This document shows positions 1 through 5,251 of a stretch of 5,251 bases of DNA, piece after piece. Position numbers and translations under genes: made by a program. The notes under the pieces were generated by a model that saw nothing but the letters and a program-made list of their open reading frames with translations, was not told the origin of the DNA and did not search any database. How positions within the stretch are numbered: the stretch's first letter is position 1; each line of letters starts with the position of its first letter. Source of the DNA: Lachnospiraceae bacterium (GTDB lineage Bacteria; Bacillota; Clostridia; Lachnospirales; Lachnospiraceae); contig JAGDAL010000236.1 in NCBI GenBank assembly GCA_017959525.1, positions 1 to 5,251 on the forward strand. Reading direction: 5' to 3'.

Positions 1-971
1 ATGGATAACTCATTCAGCAAGGTATTCATCTCGTTCGCCTTGTTATAAATGGTACGTAAGTATGCTTCCTGCTTCTCCGGCGTCGTTGCCACGCCCTCTA
101 ACAAGCCTTCCGCATAACCTCGAATCGCCGTCAGCGGTGTCTTCAAATCATGAGCGATATTGGAGATCAACTGCTTCTGTACGTTCTCGTCCTGGATTTT
201 CTCCTTGGCATCCGCCTGCAGACGCTGTCGCATCTCCTCTACGGACTTGGCCAATACCGCCACCTCATCATTACCGCGAATGACAATGGGCTCATCCAAA
301 TTGCCTTCCCGAATCTGGTTGGTAGCCAGAATCAGTCGCCGGATAATCGGCACCAATCCGGAATAGGTCCAGGTAATCAGGACACCACCGGTAAAGAGTA
401 GAATCAAAAATACGGAGCCAACCAAATCCCACATGAGCCGCCGCACTTCCGGCAACAGCTCCTCGGCTGCGGTAATAATAAATGCGCGACCCAATCCGCC
501 GGTGGTGGTAACGAAGTCCACTTGCTTCACCACAACGGAACGACCGTCCACATAATATCCGGAGACGCCGTCTCCCACGCTGCCTGCGCCATAGGCCGGC
601 AACTCATCAATGTCAAAGGACACCTCTGCGCCATCGCCACCGTCATAGACCACCTTATCTCCCACACAAACCAGAAGATAGGAATACTTCCCTTGGAGAC
701 GGGCATTCATGGTTCTGCGCTTCTCCGCATCCTCCAACCACACTTCGTGGTTCATGGCCCAGTCGCGAAGCTCCGTGTATTCGTCCTTGGTATAGCTGTT
801 CAACAACTCATAGGAATTGGCCAGATAGATTCCGTCATCATTAATGAGGAAGCTTCGGCCGCCCAGATTCTCCTTGATCCGTCTTGCGGAAAAAATCAGC
901 GTAATCGCCAAGATCATGGGCATAAAAATAATAATTACGAAAGAAACGATCAATCGGTTTCTAAATTTCAA
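1..971 (-). CDS. Membrane sensor histidine kinase, C-terminal part missing (window edge)
   Basis: The reading frame is open from a TTG at 971 to the left edge, giving 323 residues. It reads as an EnvZ-type class I sensor kinase. A short basic N-terminus (LKFRNR) leads into a membrane segment at about residues 7-25. An extracytoplasmic sensor region follows to about 180, then a second membrane segment at about 183-206. A HAMP linker starts at the conserved Pro208, and a DHp helix carries the H-box AHDLKTPLTAIRGY with phospho-accepting His274. The ATP-binding domain would lie left of the window. Family knowledge: such kinases autophosphorylate on this His and pass the phosphate to a response regulator. 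No regulator is visible; it may follow downstream. The TTG start is chosen because AGAGGTG lies 5-6 bases upstream, and the next in-frame ATG (M17) would cut into the first membrane helix. The sensor region is not recognised as a named domain, so the signal is unknown. Confidence 0.93.
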   Translation of the reverse strand, partial: MKFRNRLIVSFVIIIFMPMILAITLIFSARRIKENLGGRSFLINDDGIYLANSYELLNSYTKDEYTELRDWAMNHEVWLEDAEKRRTMNARLQGKYSYLLVCVGDKVVYDGGDGAEVSFDIDELPAYGAGSVGDGVSGYYVDGRSVVVKQVDFVTTTGGLGRAFIITAAEELLPEVRRLMWDLVGSVFLILLFTGGVLITWTYSGLVPIIRRLILATNQIREGNLDEPIVIRGNDEVAVLAKSVEEMRQRLQADAKEKIQDENVQKQLISNIAHDLKTPLTAIRGYAEGLLEGVATTPEKQEAYLRTIYNKANEMNTLLNELS

Positions 972-976
972 TCTGT

Positions 977-986
977 CACCTCTTCC
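977..986 (-). promoter_or_regulatory. Ribosome binding site deciding the TTG start of the kinase
   Basis: On the minus strand GAAGAGGTGA lies about five bases before the TTG at 971. It resembles the AGGAGGTGA consensus well. It supports the rare TTG codon over the later ATG codons, which sit inside the membrane helix. Confidence 0.7.
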
Positions 987-1000
987 ACTCCCGCTACCAT

Positions 1001-1032
1001 AAAAAAAGGGCGTAAGCAGAACGCTTACGCCC
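1001..1032 (-). terminator. Intrinsic terminator of metK
   Basis: On the minus strand GGGCGTAAGC (1032-1023) pairs perfectly with GCTTACGCCC (1017-1008) around a five-base loop. Seven T residues follow directly (1007-1001). The hairpin begins 27 bases after the metK stop codon. This is a textbook rho-independent terminator for minus-strand transcripts. The other strand has only a mixed TTATTATAT tract after the hairpin, so plus-strand activity would be weaker. Confidence 0.92.
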
Positions 1033-1034
1033 TT

Positions 1035-1043
1035 ATTATATCA
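1035..1043 (-). promoter_or_regulatory. Extended -10 promoter for the histidine kinase, just after the metK stop
   Basis: On the minus strand TGATATAAT is a perfect extended -10 element (TGnTATAAT), with TATAAT at 1040-1035. The -35 region is poor: TGTAAA at 1063-1058, 17 bases away, matches 3 of 6, as is often acceptable with an extended -10. It lies between the metK stop codon (1059) and the metK terminator, so the predicted start is near 1028, inside the 5' arm of that hairpin. It is the only good promoter seen for the kinase, which starts 57 bases further on. Inferred from sequence only. Confidence 0.6.
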
Positions 1044-1058
1044 TTTCAAAATACCCTT

Positions 1059-2240
1059 TTACAGATACTTCTTCAGGTCCTCTACCTTGTCCAAAGCCTC
1101 CCAAGGAAGGTTCAAATCGTTACGGCCGAAATGTCCGTAAGCAGCAGTCTGCTTGTAGATCGGACGACGAAGGTCTAACATCTTGATGATTCCTGCCGGA
1201 CGAAGGTCGAAGTTCTCACGAACGATTTCAACCAACTTCTCGGAAGAAAGCTTACCGGTACCGAAGGTATCTACGTTGATAGAGGTCGGCTGTGCTACAC
1301 CGATTGCGTAGGACAACTGAATCTCACACTTCTCAGCAAGGCCTGCTGCAACTAAGTTCTTAGCAACGTAACGAGCTGCATAAGCTGCAGAACGGTCTAC
1401 CTTGGTGCAGTCCTTACCGGAGAAAGCTCCGCCGCCGTGACGAGCCATTCCGCCGTAAGTATCAACGATGATCTTACGTCCGGTCAAACCGGCATCACCG
1501 TGAGGTCCACCGATTACGAAACGTCCGGTAGGATTGATGTAGAACTTGGTCTTGTCATCAATAAGTTCCTGTGGAAGAACCGGATCAAAGACATACTTCT
1601 TGATGTCTTCATGAATCTGCTCCTGGGTTACATCCTCATCATGCTGAGTGGACAATACAACAGCCTCTAAACGCTGTGGCTTACCATTCTCATCATACTC
1701 AACAGAAACCTGAGTCTTGCCGTCCGGACGAAGGTAAGATAATGTTCCGTCCTTACGAACCTTGGTTAACTGAAGAGACAACTTGTGAGCCAAAGAAATT
1801 GGATAAGGCATATAATCTTCGGTCTCGTTGGTTGCATAACCGAACATCATACCCTGATCTCCTGCACCGGTATCCAAGTCATCGGTCAGGCTTCCTTCTT
1901 TTGCCTCTAATGCCTTATCAACACCCATAGCGATATCAGCGGACTGCTGATCCAAAGCTACCATAACAGCGCAGGTGTTGCCGTCGAATCCGGTCTTCGC
2001 ATCGTTGTATCCGATCTCATTCACGGTCTCGCGAACGATGGATGGGATATCCAACTGTGCCTTGGTGGTAATCTCACCGGTTACCAAAACGAATCCGGTA
2101 CAAGCAGCAGCTTCACAAGCAACACGGCTCATCGGATCCTGTGCTAAGCACGCATCAAGAATCGCATCAGATACGGCATCGCAGACTTTGTCCGGATGTC
2201 CTTCTGTTACAGACTCAGAAGTAAATAATAACTTTTCCAT
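1059..2240 (-). CDS. metK: S-adenosylmethionine synthetase (methionine adenosyltransferase)
   Basis: The 393-residue protein makes S-adenosylmethionine from ATP and L-methionine, releasing phosphate and diphosphate. It is a cytosolic enzyme, normally a tetramer that needs Mg2+ and K+. All the family landmarks are present: the N-terminal [13 protein letters not shown] with catalytic His15, signature [12 protein letters not shown] at about 125-136, the [13 protein letters not shown] segment at 245-256, and the glycine-rich GGGAFSGKD at 269-277. The length matches the family and no damage is seen. The start at 2240 is preferred over an in-frame ATG at 2261: it has a perfect GGAGG six bases upstream and gives the usual [11 protein letters not shown] beginning, whereas the upstream ATG sits in a leader hairpin. 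A SAM-I riboswitch controls the gene and a strong terminator follows it, so it is probably a single-gene transcript. Confidence 0.98.
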   Translation of the reverse strand: MEKLLFTSESVTEGHPDKVCDAVSDAILDACLAQDPMSRVACEAAACTGFVLVTGEITTKAQLDIPSIVRETVNEIGYNDAKTGFDGNTCAVMVALDQQSADIAMGVDKALEAKEGSLTDDLDTGAGDQGMMFGYATNETEDYMPYPISLAHKLSLQLTKVRKDGTLSYLRPDGKTQVSVEYDENGKPQRLEAVVLSTQHDEDVTQEQIHEDIKKYVFDPVLPQELIDDKTKFYINPTGRFVIGGPHGDAGLTGRKIIVDTYGGMARHGGGAFSGKDCTKVDRSAAYAARYVAKNLVAAGLAEKCEIQLSYAIGVAQPTSINVDTFGTGKLSSEKLVEIVRENFDLRPAGIIKMLDLRRPIYKQTAAYGHFGRNDLNLPWEALDKVEDLKKYL

Positions 2241-2246
2241 GAAAAT

Positions 2247-2253
2247 CCTCCTT
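2247..2253 (-). promoter_or_regulatory. metK ribosome binding site
   Basis: AAGGAGG on the minus strand lies six bases before the ATG at 2240. It is a near-perfect Shine-Dalgarno site and fixes the metK start, ruling out the longer reading starting at 2261. Confidence 0.9.
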
Positions 2254-2271
2254 TTGCTCAAAAAAGAGCAA
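2254..2271 (-). other. Small stem-loop directly before the metK ribosome binding site
   Basis: On the minus strand TTGCTC (2271-2266) pairs with GAGCAA (2259-2254) around a loop of six T residues. It sits between the riboswitch terminator and the SD of metK, which starts at the next base. The SD itself stays unpaired. It could shield the leader end or position the SD, but no function is proven. Confidence 0.5.
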
Positions 2272-2272
2272 T

Positions 2273-2298
2273 AAAAAAATCCGCTGAATAAGCGGATT
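2273..2298 (-). terminator. SAM-controlled terminator of the metK leader
   Basis: On the minus strand AATCCGCT (2298-2291) pairs with AGCGGATT (2285-2278) around TATTC. A run of seven T residues spans 2279-2273, so its first two bases lie in the stem. It is the expression platform of the SAM-I riboswitch upstream. The alternative fold pairs AATAAGAGGATTTG (2333-2320) with CGAATCCGCTTATT (2300-2287), 13 of 14 positions including one G-U, which destroys this hairpin. SAM binding holds the first of these strands in P1, freeing the terminator. Confidence 0.9.
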
Positions 2299-2323
2299 CG
2301 AATAAATCGTAAAGATCATCAAA

Positions 2324-2431
2324 TCCTCTTATTGTTCGAGAAACTCGCTCAGGATGGCACCTTCCGACTATGGGTTGGGGTTGCCGTGGCTTCATCGATC
2401 CTAGGTATCTCCACCACTCTGAATAAGAGAA
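2324..2431 (-). ncRNA. SAM-I (S-box) riboswitch aptamer upstream of metK
   Basis: This leader RNA senses S-adenosylmethionine and turns metK off when it is plentiful. Closing stem P1 pairs TTCTCTTATT (2431-2422) with AATAAGAGGA (2333-2324), ten pairs with one G-U. Inside are the conserved S-box blocks in the right order: GTGGTGGAGA, the kink-turn GATGAA (2396-2391), GGCAACC (2385-2379), GGTGCC (2361-2356, P3 partner of GGC), and a P4 hairpin CGAG-TTT-CTCG (2347-2337). The 3' P1 strand doubles as the antiterminator strand, so the design is transcription attenuation. The placement before a SAM synthetase gene is classical for Firmicutes. Other SAM riboswitch classes lack this set of blocks and this P1 arrangement. 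Confidence 0.95.
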
Positions 2432-2473
2432 CCTATGCAATATGGAATTAATGTCCTTACTAGGTACGCATAT

Positions 2474-2502
2474 ACCATACACGCATCCTCCTCACCTGTC
2501 AA
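2474..2502 (-). promoter_or_regulatory. Promoter of metK and its riboswitch
   Basis: On the minus strand a perfect -35 box TTGACA (2502-2497) is followed after exactly 17 bases by TATGGT (2479-2474), a 4 of 6 match to the -10 box. Transcription would start near 2467, about 35 bases before the aptamer's P1 stem, a sensible distance. No other pair of boxes here fits as well. Confidence 0.7.
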
Positions 2503-2553
2503 GCAGATATCTTGTATACATAGACATATTCTGAATAATGTATTGAAAAAGCG

Positions 2554-2582
2554 TTGCATTCCCACAATTTATCACGCATAAT
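2554..2582 (+). promoter_or_regulatory. Probable promoter of the HD-GYP gene
   Basis: On the plus strand TTGCAT (2554-2559, 3 of 6) and CATAAT (2577-2582, 5 of 6) are separated by 17 bases. The predicted start is near 2589, giving a 5' leader of about 34 bases before the ATG at 2623. This also rules out the in-frame TTG at 2554 and ATG at 2581 as starts, since they lie inside the promoter. An overlapping alternative -35, TTGAAA at 2543-2548, has no good -10 partner. Confidence 0.45.
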
Positions 2583-2622
2583 GAAATTAAGATTTTTTAC
2601 TCAAAAGGGGATATTACTACAG

Positions 2623-3819
2623 ATGGAGCTTATTATTTCACGCAAGCTGGCGGCTGGTATGGTGGCAGCAAAAGACATTGTCACCAAACACGGGCAAACC
2701 ATCGTCAGCAAAGGGACAGTACTCACCGACGGATTAATTGCCCGCCTTTCTTTTTATCGAATTGACAGTATCTATGTGGAAGACCTTCCAAAACCAAAAA
2801 CAGAAGAATCTCCTGCAGATCCGGAAGTTACCAAGCCTTCCATTAACGCTTCGGTAACCACCGTTTTGACACCGGAGCCGGAAGCAGTTGAAGAGCCGAA
2901 GGAAGAACCGGTTGTAACCACACCTTCCGCCAGAGATACCATGGCCTACACGCAGAAAATCAAAAACACCCCGGAATTCTTAGAGTTCCAGGTGAACTAT
3001 TCCAGAACCGTCACCTTACTTAGCAAAATTCTCGGACAGATCATTAAAGGCGATTACAGTTTTTCATTTGATACCCTGTTACAGGAAGCCGGACATCTCT
3101 ATCACGGCAAAACAAATCTGGAGATTCTGGATTTATTGCATACCATTCGCGCTGTGGATGACAGTGTGTATGCCCATTCTTTGAATGTGGCTCTGGTATC
3201 CCGCACCATCGGCCGATGGCTGAAGCTCTCCAAGGAAGATTTGAATGTGTTGACCCTTGCCGGATTGTTGCATGACATCGGTAAGCTTACCATTCCGGAA
3301 GAGGTGCTGAATAAGCAGGGCAAGTTGACCGACGAAGAATTCGATATGATTCGCCAGCATCCGCTAACGGGCAATCGTTTACTGAAAAATGTACCGGGCA
3401 TCGACCGCCGGATTCTTGCAGCAACCCTGCAGCATCATGAGCGTTCCGACGGATCCGGATATCCGCGTCACTTACAGCAGGATGAGATTGATGACTTCGC
3501 AGCTATTGTTGCCATCGCTGATGTATACGACGCCATGACCGCAGCCCGCGCTTACCGCGCTCCGCTGTGCGCCTTCCAGGTAATTGAATCCTTTGAGCGG
3601 GACGGCTTCCAGAAATACAATCCGAAGTTCATCCTTCAGTTCTTAGATCACATTGCCAGCGCATATCAGAACGGACGCGTGGTTCTCTCCGACGGACGCA
3701 GCTGCCGTGTGATTTACATCAATCATCGTTCCTTATCCAGACCGATGATTCAGTTGGATGACGGTTCCGTCATCGACTTGGCAGTCCGGAAGGATTTGCA
3801 CATCACCGCAATTTTATAG
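2623..3819 (+). CDS. HD-GYP domain protein, probable cyclic-di-GMP phosphodiesterase
   Basis: The 398-residue soluble protein has no signal peptide or membrane segment. Residues 1-53 form the small N-terminal module typical of Firmicute HD-GYP proteins (LAAGMVAAKDI, GTVLTDGLIARLSFYRIDSIYV). A Pro/Glu-rich, low-complexity linker covers about 54-105. The HD-GYP domain spans about 165-345 with His185, HDIGK (His217-Asp218), RQHP (His246), QHHERSDGSGYP (His271-His272 and the GYP signature) and IADVYDAM (Asp300). A short C-terminal cap (351-398, with LSDGRSCRVIYI and LDDGSVIDL) probably forms a small beta barrel. Known members hydrolyse c-di-GMP to pGpG and GMP; related cyclic dinucleotides are possible. 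The start at 2623 begins exactly at the conserved domain; its SD, AAAAGGGG, lies an unusually long 12 bases upstream. It is transcribed divergently from metK and convergently with the next gene. Confidence 0.93.
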   Translation: MELIISRKLAAGMVAAKDIVTKHGQTIVSKGTVLTDGLIARLSFYRIDSIYVEDLPKPKTEESPADPEVTKPSINASVTTVLTPEPEAVEEPKEEPVVTTPSARDTMAYTQKIKNTPEFLEFQVNYSRTVTLLSKILGQIIKGDYSFSFDTLLQEAGHLYHGKTNLEILDLLHTIRAVDDSVYAHSLNVALVSRTIGRWLKLSKEDLNVLTLAGLLHDIGKLTIPEEVLNKQGKLTDEEFDMIRQHPLTGNRLLKNVPGIDRRILAATLQHHERSDGSGYPRHLQQDEIDDFAAIVAIADVYDAMTAARAYRAPLCAFQVIESFERDGFQKYNPKFILQFLDHIASAYQNGRVVLSDGRSCRVIYINHRSLSRPMIQLDDGSVIDLAVRKDLHITAIL

Positions 3820-3827
3820 AGCATAAG

Positions 3828-3864
3828 AATAGCAGGAACCTTGCATTGGCTCCTGCTATTTTTT
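3828..3864 (+). terminator. Intrinsic terminator of the HD-GYP gene, between convergent genes
   Basis: AATAGCAGGA (3828-3837) pairs perfectly with TCCTGCTATT (3851-3860), and inner CC/GG pairs can extend the stem. A run of T residues follows to 3864. It lies eight bases after the HD-GYP stop codon. On the minus strand the hairpin follows the stop codon of the convergent gene, but its downstream tract (ATTCTTATGCTCT) is only moderately U-rich, so termination in that direction may be weaker. Confidence 0.88.
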
Positions 3865-5251
3865 ATCGCATTCGAATATCGGTTAAGGCAACCTGGTCAC
3901 CGGTGATGGCAAGATAGAGCTTCTTATTGCCATCCAAAATCGTGGTGGTGTTCTCAATAGCGATTCCCAGATTTGTTGTTTTTAGAACAACTTTGTCACC
4001 TCGTTTAGATACCTGCACCATCACATCAATGCCCTTTTTATTCTCCTCCTTCCAACGATTCCAATCCCCAAATTCTTCCAACTTCTTCATGGACAAATGA
4101 TTCTTGGCCCTGTCCTCTTCGCCGGATATTTCACCGTTTAGTTTCAGCATGGCATACTCATGGTAATTCTCCCCGAATACCGTTGCGTCATCCGCTGAGA
4201 AAACCAGGATATACGGACAGTGCCAAACCAGGGAAGACGACGGAAGACTCATGGTATGGAATTCCAGCTTCATACCATCTTCCAATTCCACACCCTGGGT
4301 GGATGCGGAGCGGGTCTGGTCGATTTGAAGGTTCGGAATATCCGATTCCAAACGGTCAATGTAATTCACATCCGATACAATCTTCTCAATATCATTCTCC
4401 AGAAACTGACGGCCGGTCTGTCGAATCTCAATGTTGGTTATATAACAATGCTCGCCAGTTAAGCCAATGTAGGAGGCCTTGGAGCGGTCCGGTAAGGCAA
4501 CAATCAATTCCACCTTATAATCTGCCGAAACTAACTGCATGGCCATATGGTCATCGTATCGTCCGGCAATCACCTCATAATGATCTCTTGGCAGATCGCT
4601 TTCCACACTGTTTTTTTTCGTAGTCTGGGCCACAATATTTCTTGCTGCCGTAGTCACCACATGACCATCGAACCACAACTCTCCGTATTCTAAGTACTGA
4701 TATGCTTCAATTGTCTTCGCATCCGTATGCACTCTTCGATCATAAGAATCAAACAACAGTATCGACGGCGCCCAGAACTCCTCCGGATTATCCCTTTGAT
4801 CTGTGGCGCGGAACTGGATGCGCACTTCTTCTCTGGCCACCGGGATTCCAACAGAAATCTTGTCCCGGTAGACATGGCAGTCCAACTCTTTTTCTGCCTC
4901 TGCCAGATGCTCCTGCTCGTGCTTCACATACTCCATATCCATCAGGTGCACCATCATCTCCACATACTCCGGATCGAACTGGGTGCCGGATCCCTTCACC
5001 AATTCCTCGCGCACCACCGGATGCGGAAGAGGATCATGGAAGCGCTTCTTGGAGGACATGGAATCATAGGCATCTGCTACGGCAATGATTCTTGCAATCT
5101 CCGGAATGTCCATGCCTGCAAGGCCTTCCGGGTATCCGGTTCCGTTGTATCGTTCATGACTGTATAGAACACCGTCCCGAAGGAACGGATACTCATGAAT
5201 ACTGGATAAGATTTCCGCACTGAACACCGGCTTCATCTTCATAATCTTGTA
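3863..5251 (-). CDS. Degenerate HD-GYP protein with two tandem C-terminal beta-rich modules (N-terminus beyond window)
   Basis: The frame is open to the right edge, so the true start and the first HD half are outside; 462 residues are visible. Residues 1-107 are the second half of an HD-GYP domain: MKMKPVFSAEIL, LYSHERYNGTGYPEGL, ARIIAVADAYDSM and GTQFDPEYV. Compared with the intact paralogue at 2623-3819, the metal-ligand His of RQHP is Lys7, the first His of HHE is Ser31 and Asp of RxDG is Asn36. The second His (32) and Asp60 remain. This suggests weak or lost phosphodiesterase activity. The rest is two similar modules (about 130-278 and 319-462). Each has a WxxP(S/Y)IL(L/V)F-type strand, a later GELWFDG or LNGEISG strand, and a closing ITNIEIR or LTDIRMR after a GLTGE or AITGD turn. 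They look like beta sandwiches; their ligand is unknown. No membrane segment is visible. It converges on the neighbouring HD-GYP gene, with 43 bases between the stop codons. Confidence 0.9.
   Translation of the reverse strand, partial: YKIMKMKPVFSAEILSSIHEYPFLRDGVLYSHERYNGTGYPEGLAGMDIPEIARIIAVADAYDSMSSKKRFHDPLPHPVVREELVKGSGTQFDPEYVEMMVHLMDMEYVKHEQEHLAEAEKELDCHVYRDKISVGIPVAREEVRIQFRATDQRDNPEEFWAPSILLFDSYDRRVHTDAKTIEAYQYLEYGELWFDGHVVTTAARNIVAQTTKKNSVESDLPRDHYEVIAGRYDDHMAMQLVSADYKVELIVALPDRSKASYIGLTGEHCYITNIEIRQTGRQFLENDIEKIVSDVNYIDRLESDIPNLQIDQTRSASTQGVELEDGMKLEFHTMSLPSSSLVWHCPYILVFSADDATVFGENYHEYAMLKLNGEISGEEDRAKNHLSMKKLEEFGDWNRWKEENKKGIDVMVQVSKRGDKVVLKTTNLGIAIENTTTILDGNKKLYLAITGDQVALTDIRMR
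3866..4297 (-). repeat. Beta-rich module B (second copy of protein-level duplication)
   Basis: This encodes about visible residues 319-462 of the degenerate HD-GYP protein. It contains VWHCPYILVFSADD, then YAMLKLNGEISG, and ends in LYLAITGDQVALTDIRMR, matching the block order of module A. An insert with GDWNRWKEENKKG sits in the middle. A linker rich in charged residues (about 279-318, with VNYIDRLESDIPNLQID) joins the modules. Boundaries are approximate. Confidence 0.6.
4421..4861 (-). repeat. Beta-rich module A (first copy of protein-level duplication)
   Basis: This encodes about visible residues 131-277 of the degenerate HD-GYP protein. It contains FWAPSILLFDSYD, then YLEYGELWFDG, and ends in YIGLTGEHCYITNIEIR. 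Its order of blocks and its length match module B near the C-terminus. The similarity is seen only in the protein, not in the DNA, so the duplication is old. Boundaries are approximate. Confidence 0.6.

Noticed and set aside
522..1178. 218-codon plus-strand reading frame antisense to the kinase and the end of metK
   Set aside because: It overlaps two well-supported minus-strand genes and a terminator, has no SD or recognisable domain, and is explained by their codon pattern.
2241..2261. Seven extra residues (MSKRRIF) at the metK N-terminus
   Set aside because: The ATG at 2261 lies in the leader hairpin loop without an SD, while the ATG at 2240 has a near-perfect SD and the family-typical start.
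2258..2482. 74-codon minus-strand reading frame in the metK leader
   Set aside because: It lies over the SAM-I aptamer and terminator; its composition follows RNA structure, no protein family is recognised, and the real metK start has its own SD downstream.
2516..2543. Inverted repeat ATACAT/ATGTAT with inner ATTC/GAAT between the divergent promoters, as a possible operator
   Set aside because: The inner and outer arms do not share a centre and the region is AT-rich, so chance is a sufficient explanation.
2554..2622. Longer N-terminus for the HD-GYP protein from TTG 2554 or ATG 2581
   Set aside because: Neither has an SD, both fall inside the likely promoter, and the conserved domain begins at the ATG at 2623.
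4183..5167. Several plus-strand reading frames of 80-146 codons opposite the degenerate HD-GYP gene
   Set aside because: They are antisense to a long frame with clear domain content, overlap each other in different frames, and lack recognisable motifs or SD sites.

Overview
The window looks like chromosomal DNA from a Gram-positive anaerobe of the Firmicutes, most likely a clostridium of the Lachnospiraceae. Three things suggest this: a SAM-I (S-box) riboswitch with a transcription terminator in front of metK, strong Shine-Dalgarno sites, and HD-GYP and histidine kinase proteins of types common in that family. The genus cannot be fixed from the sequence alone. No mobile element, tRNA, rRNA or CRISPR array was seen.

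Layout, left to right. (1) Positions 1-971, minus strand: a membrane sensor histidine kinase, cut by the left edge just after its phospho-accepting His region; the ATPase domain lies outside. (2) Positions 972-1058: a compact intergenic region with the metK terminator and, overlapping it, a perfect extended -10 promoter that should drive the kinase. (3) Positions 1059-2240, minus: complete metK, S-adenosylmethionine synthetase. (4) Positions 2241-2622: the metK leader (hairpin before the SD, terminator, antiterminator, SAM-I aptamer, sigma-A-type promoter) and the divergent promoter of the next gene. (5) Positions 2623-3819, plus: a soluble HD-GYP protein with all the main metal-binding motifs, probably a cyclic-di-GMP phosphodiesterase. 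(6) Positions 3828-3864: a terminator between convergent genes. (7) Positions 3863-5251, minus: the C-terminal 462 residues of a second, different HD-GYP protein. It has lost two conserved His ligands and carries two tandem, mutually similar beta-rich modules; its N-terminus lies beyond the right edge.

How they fit together: metK makes SAM, and its transcription should stop when SAM binds the leader RNA. The two HD-GYP proteins point to cyclic-dinucleotide signalling, one probably an active hydrolase and the other possibly a non-catalytic sensor or regulator. The kinase is a separate sensory gene downstream of metK, apparently uncoupled from metK by the terminator but started from a promoter embedded in it. 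The most unusual signals are this nested promoter/terminator and the degenerate HD-GYP protein with duplicated C-terminal modules.
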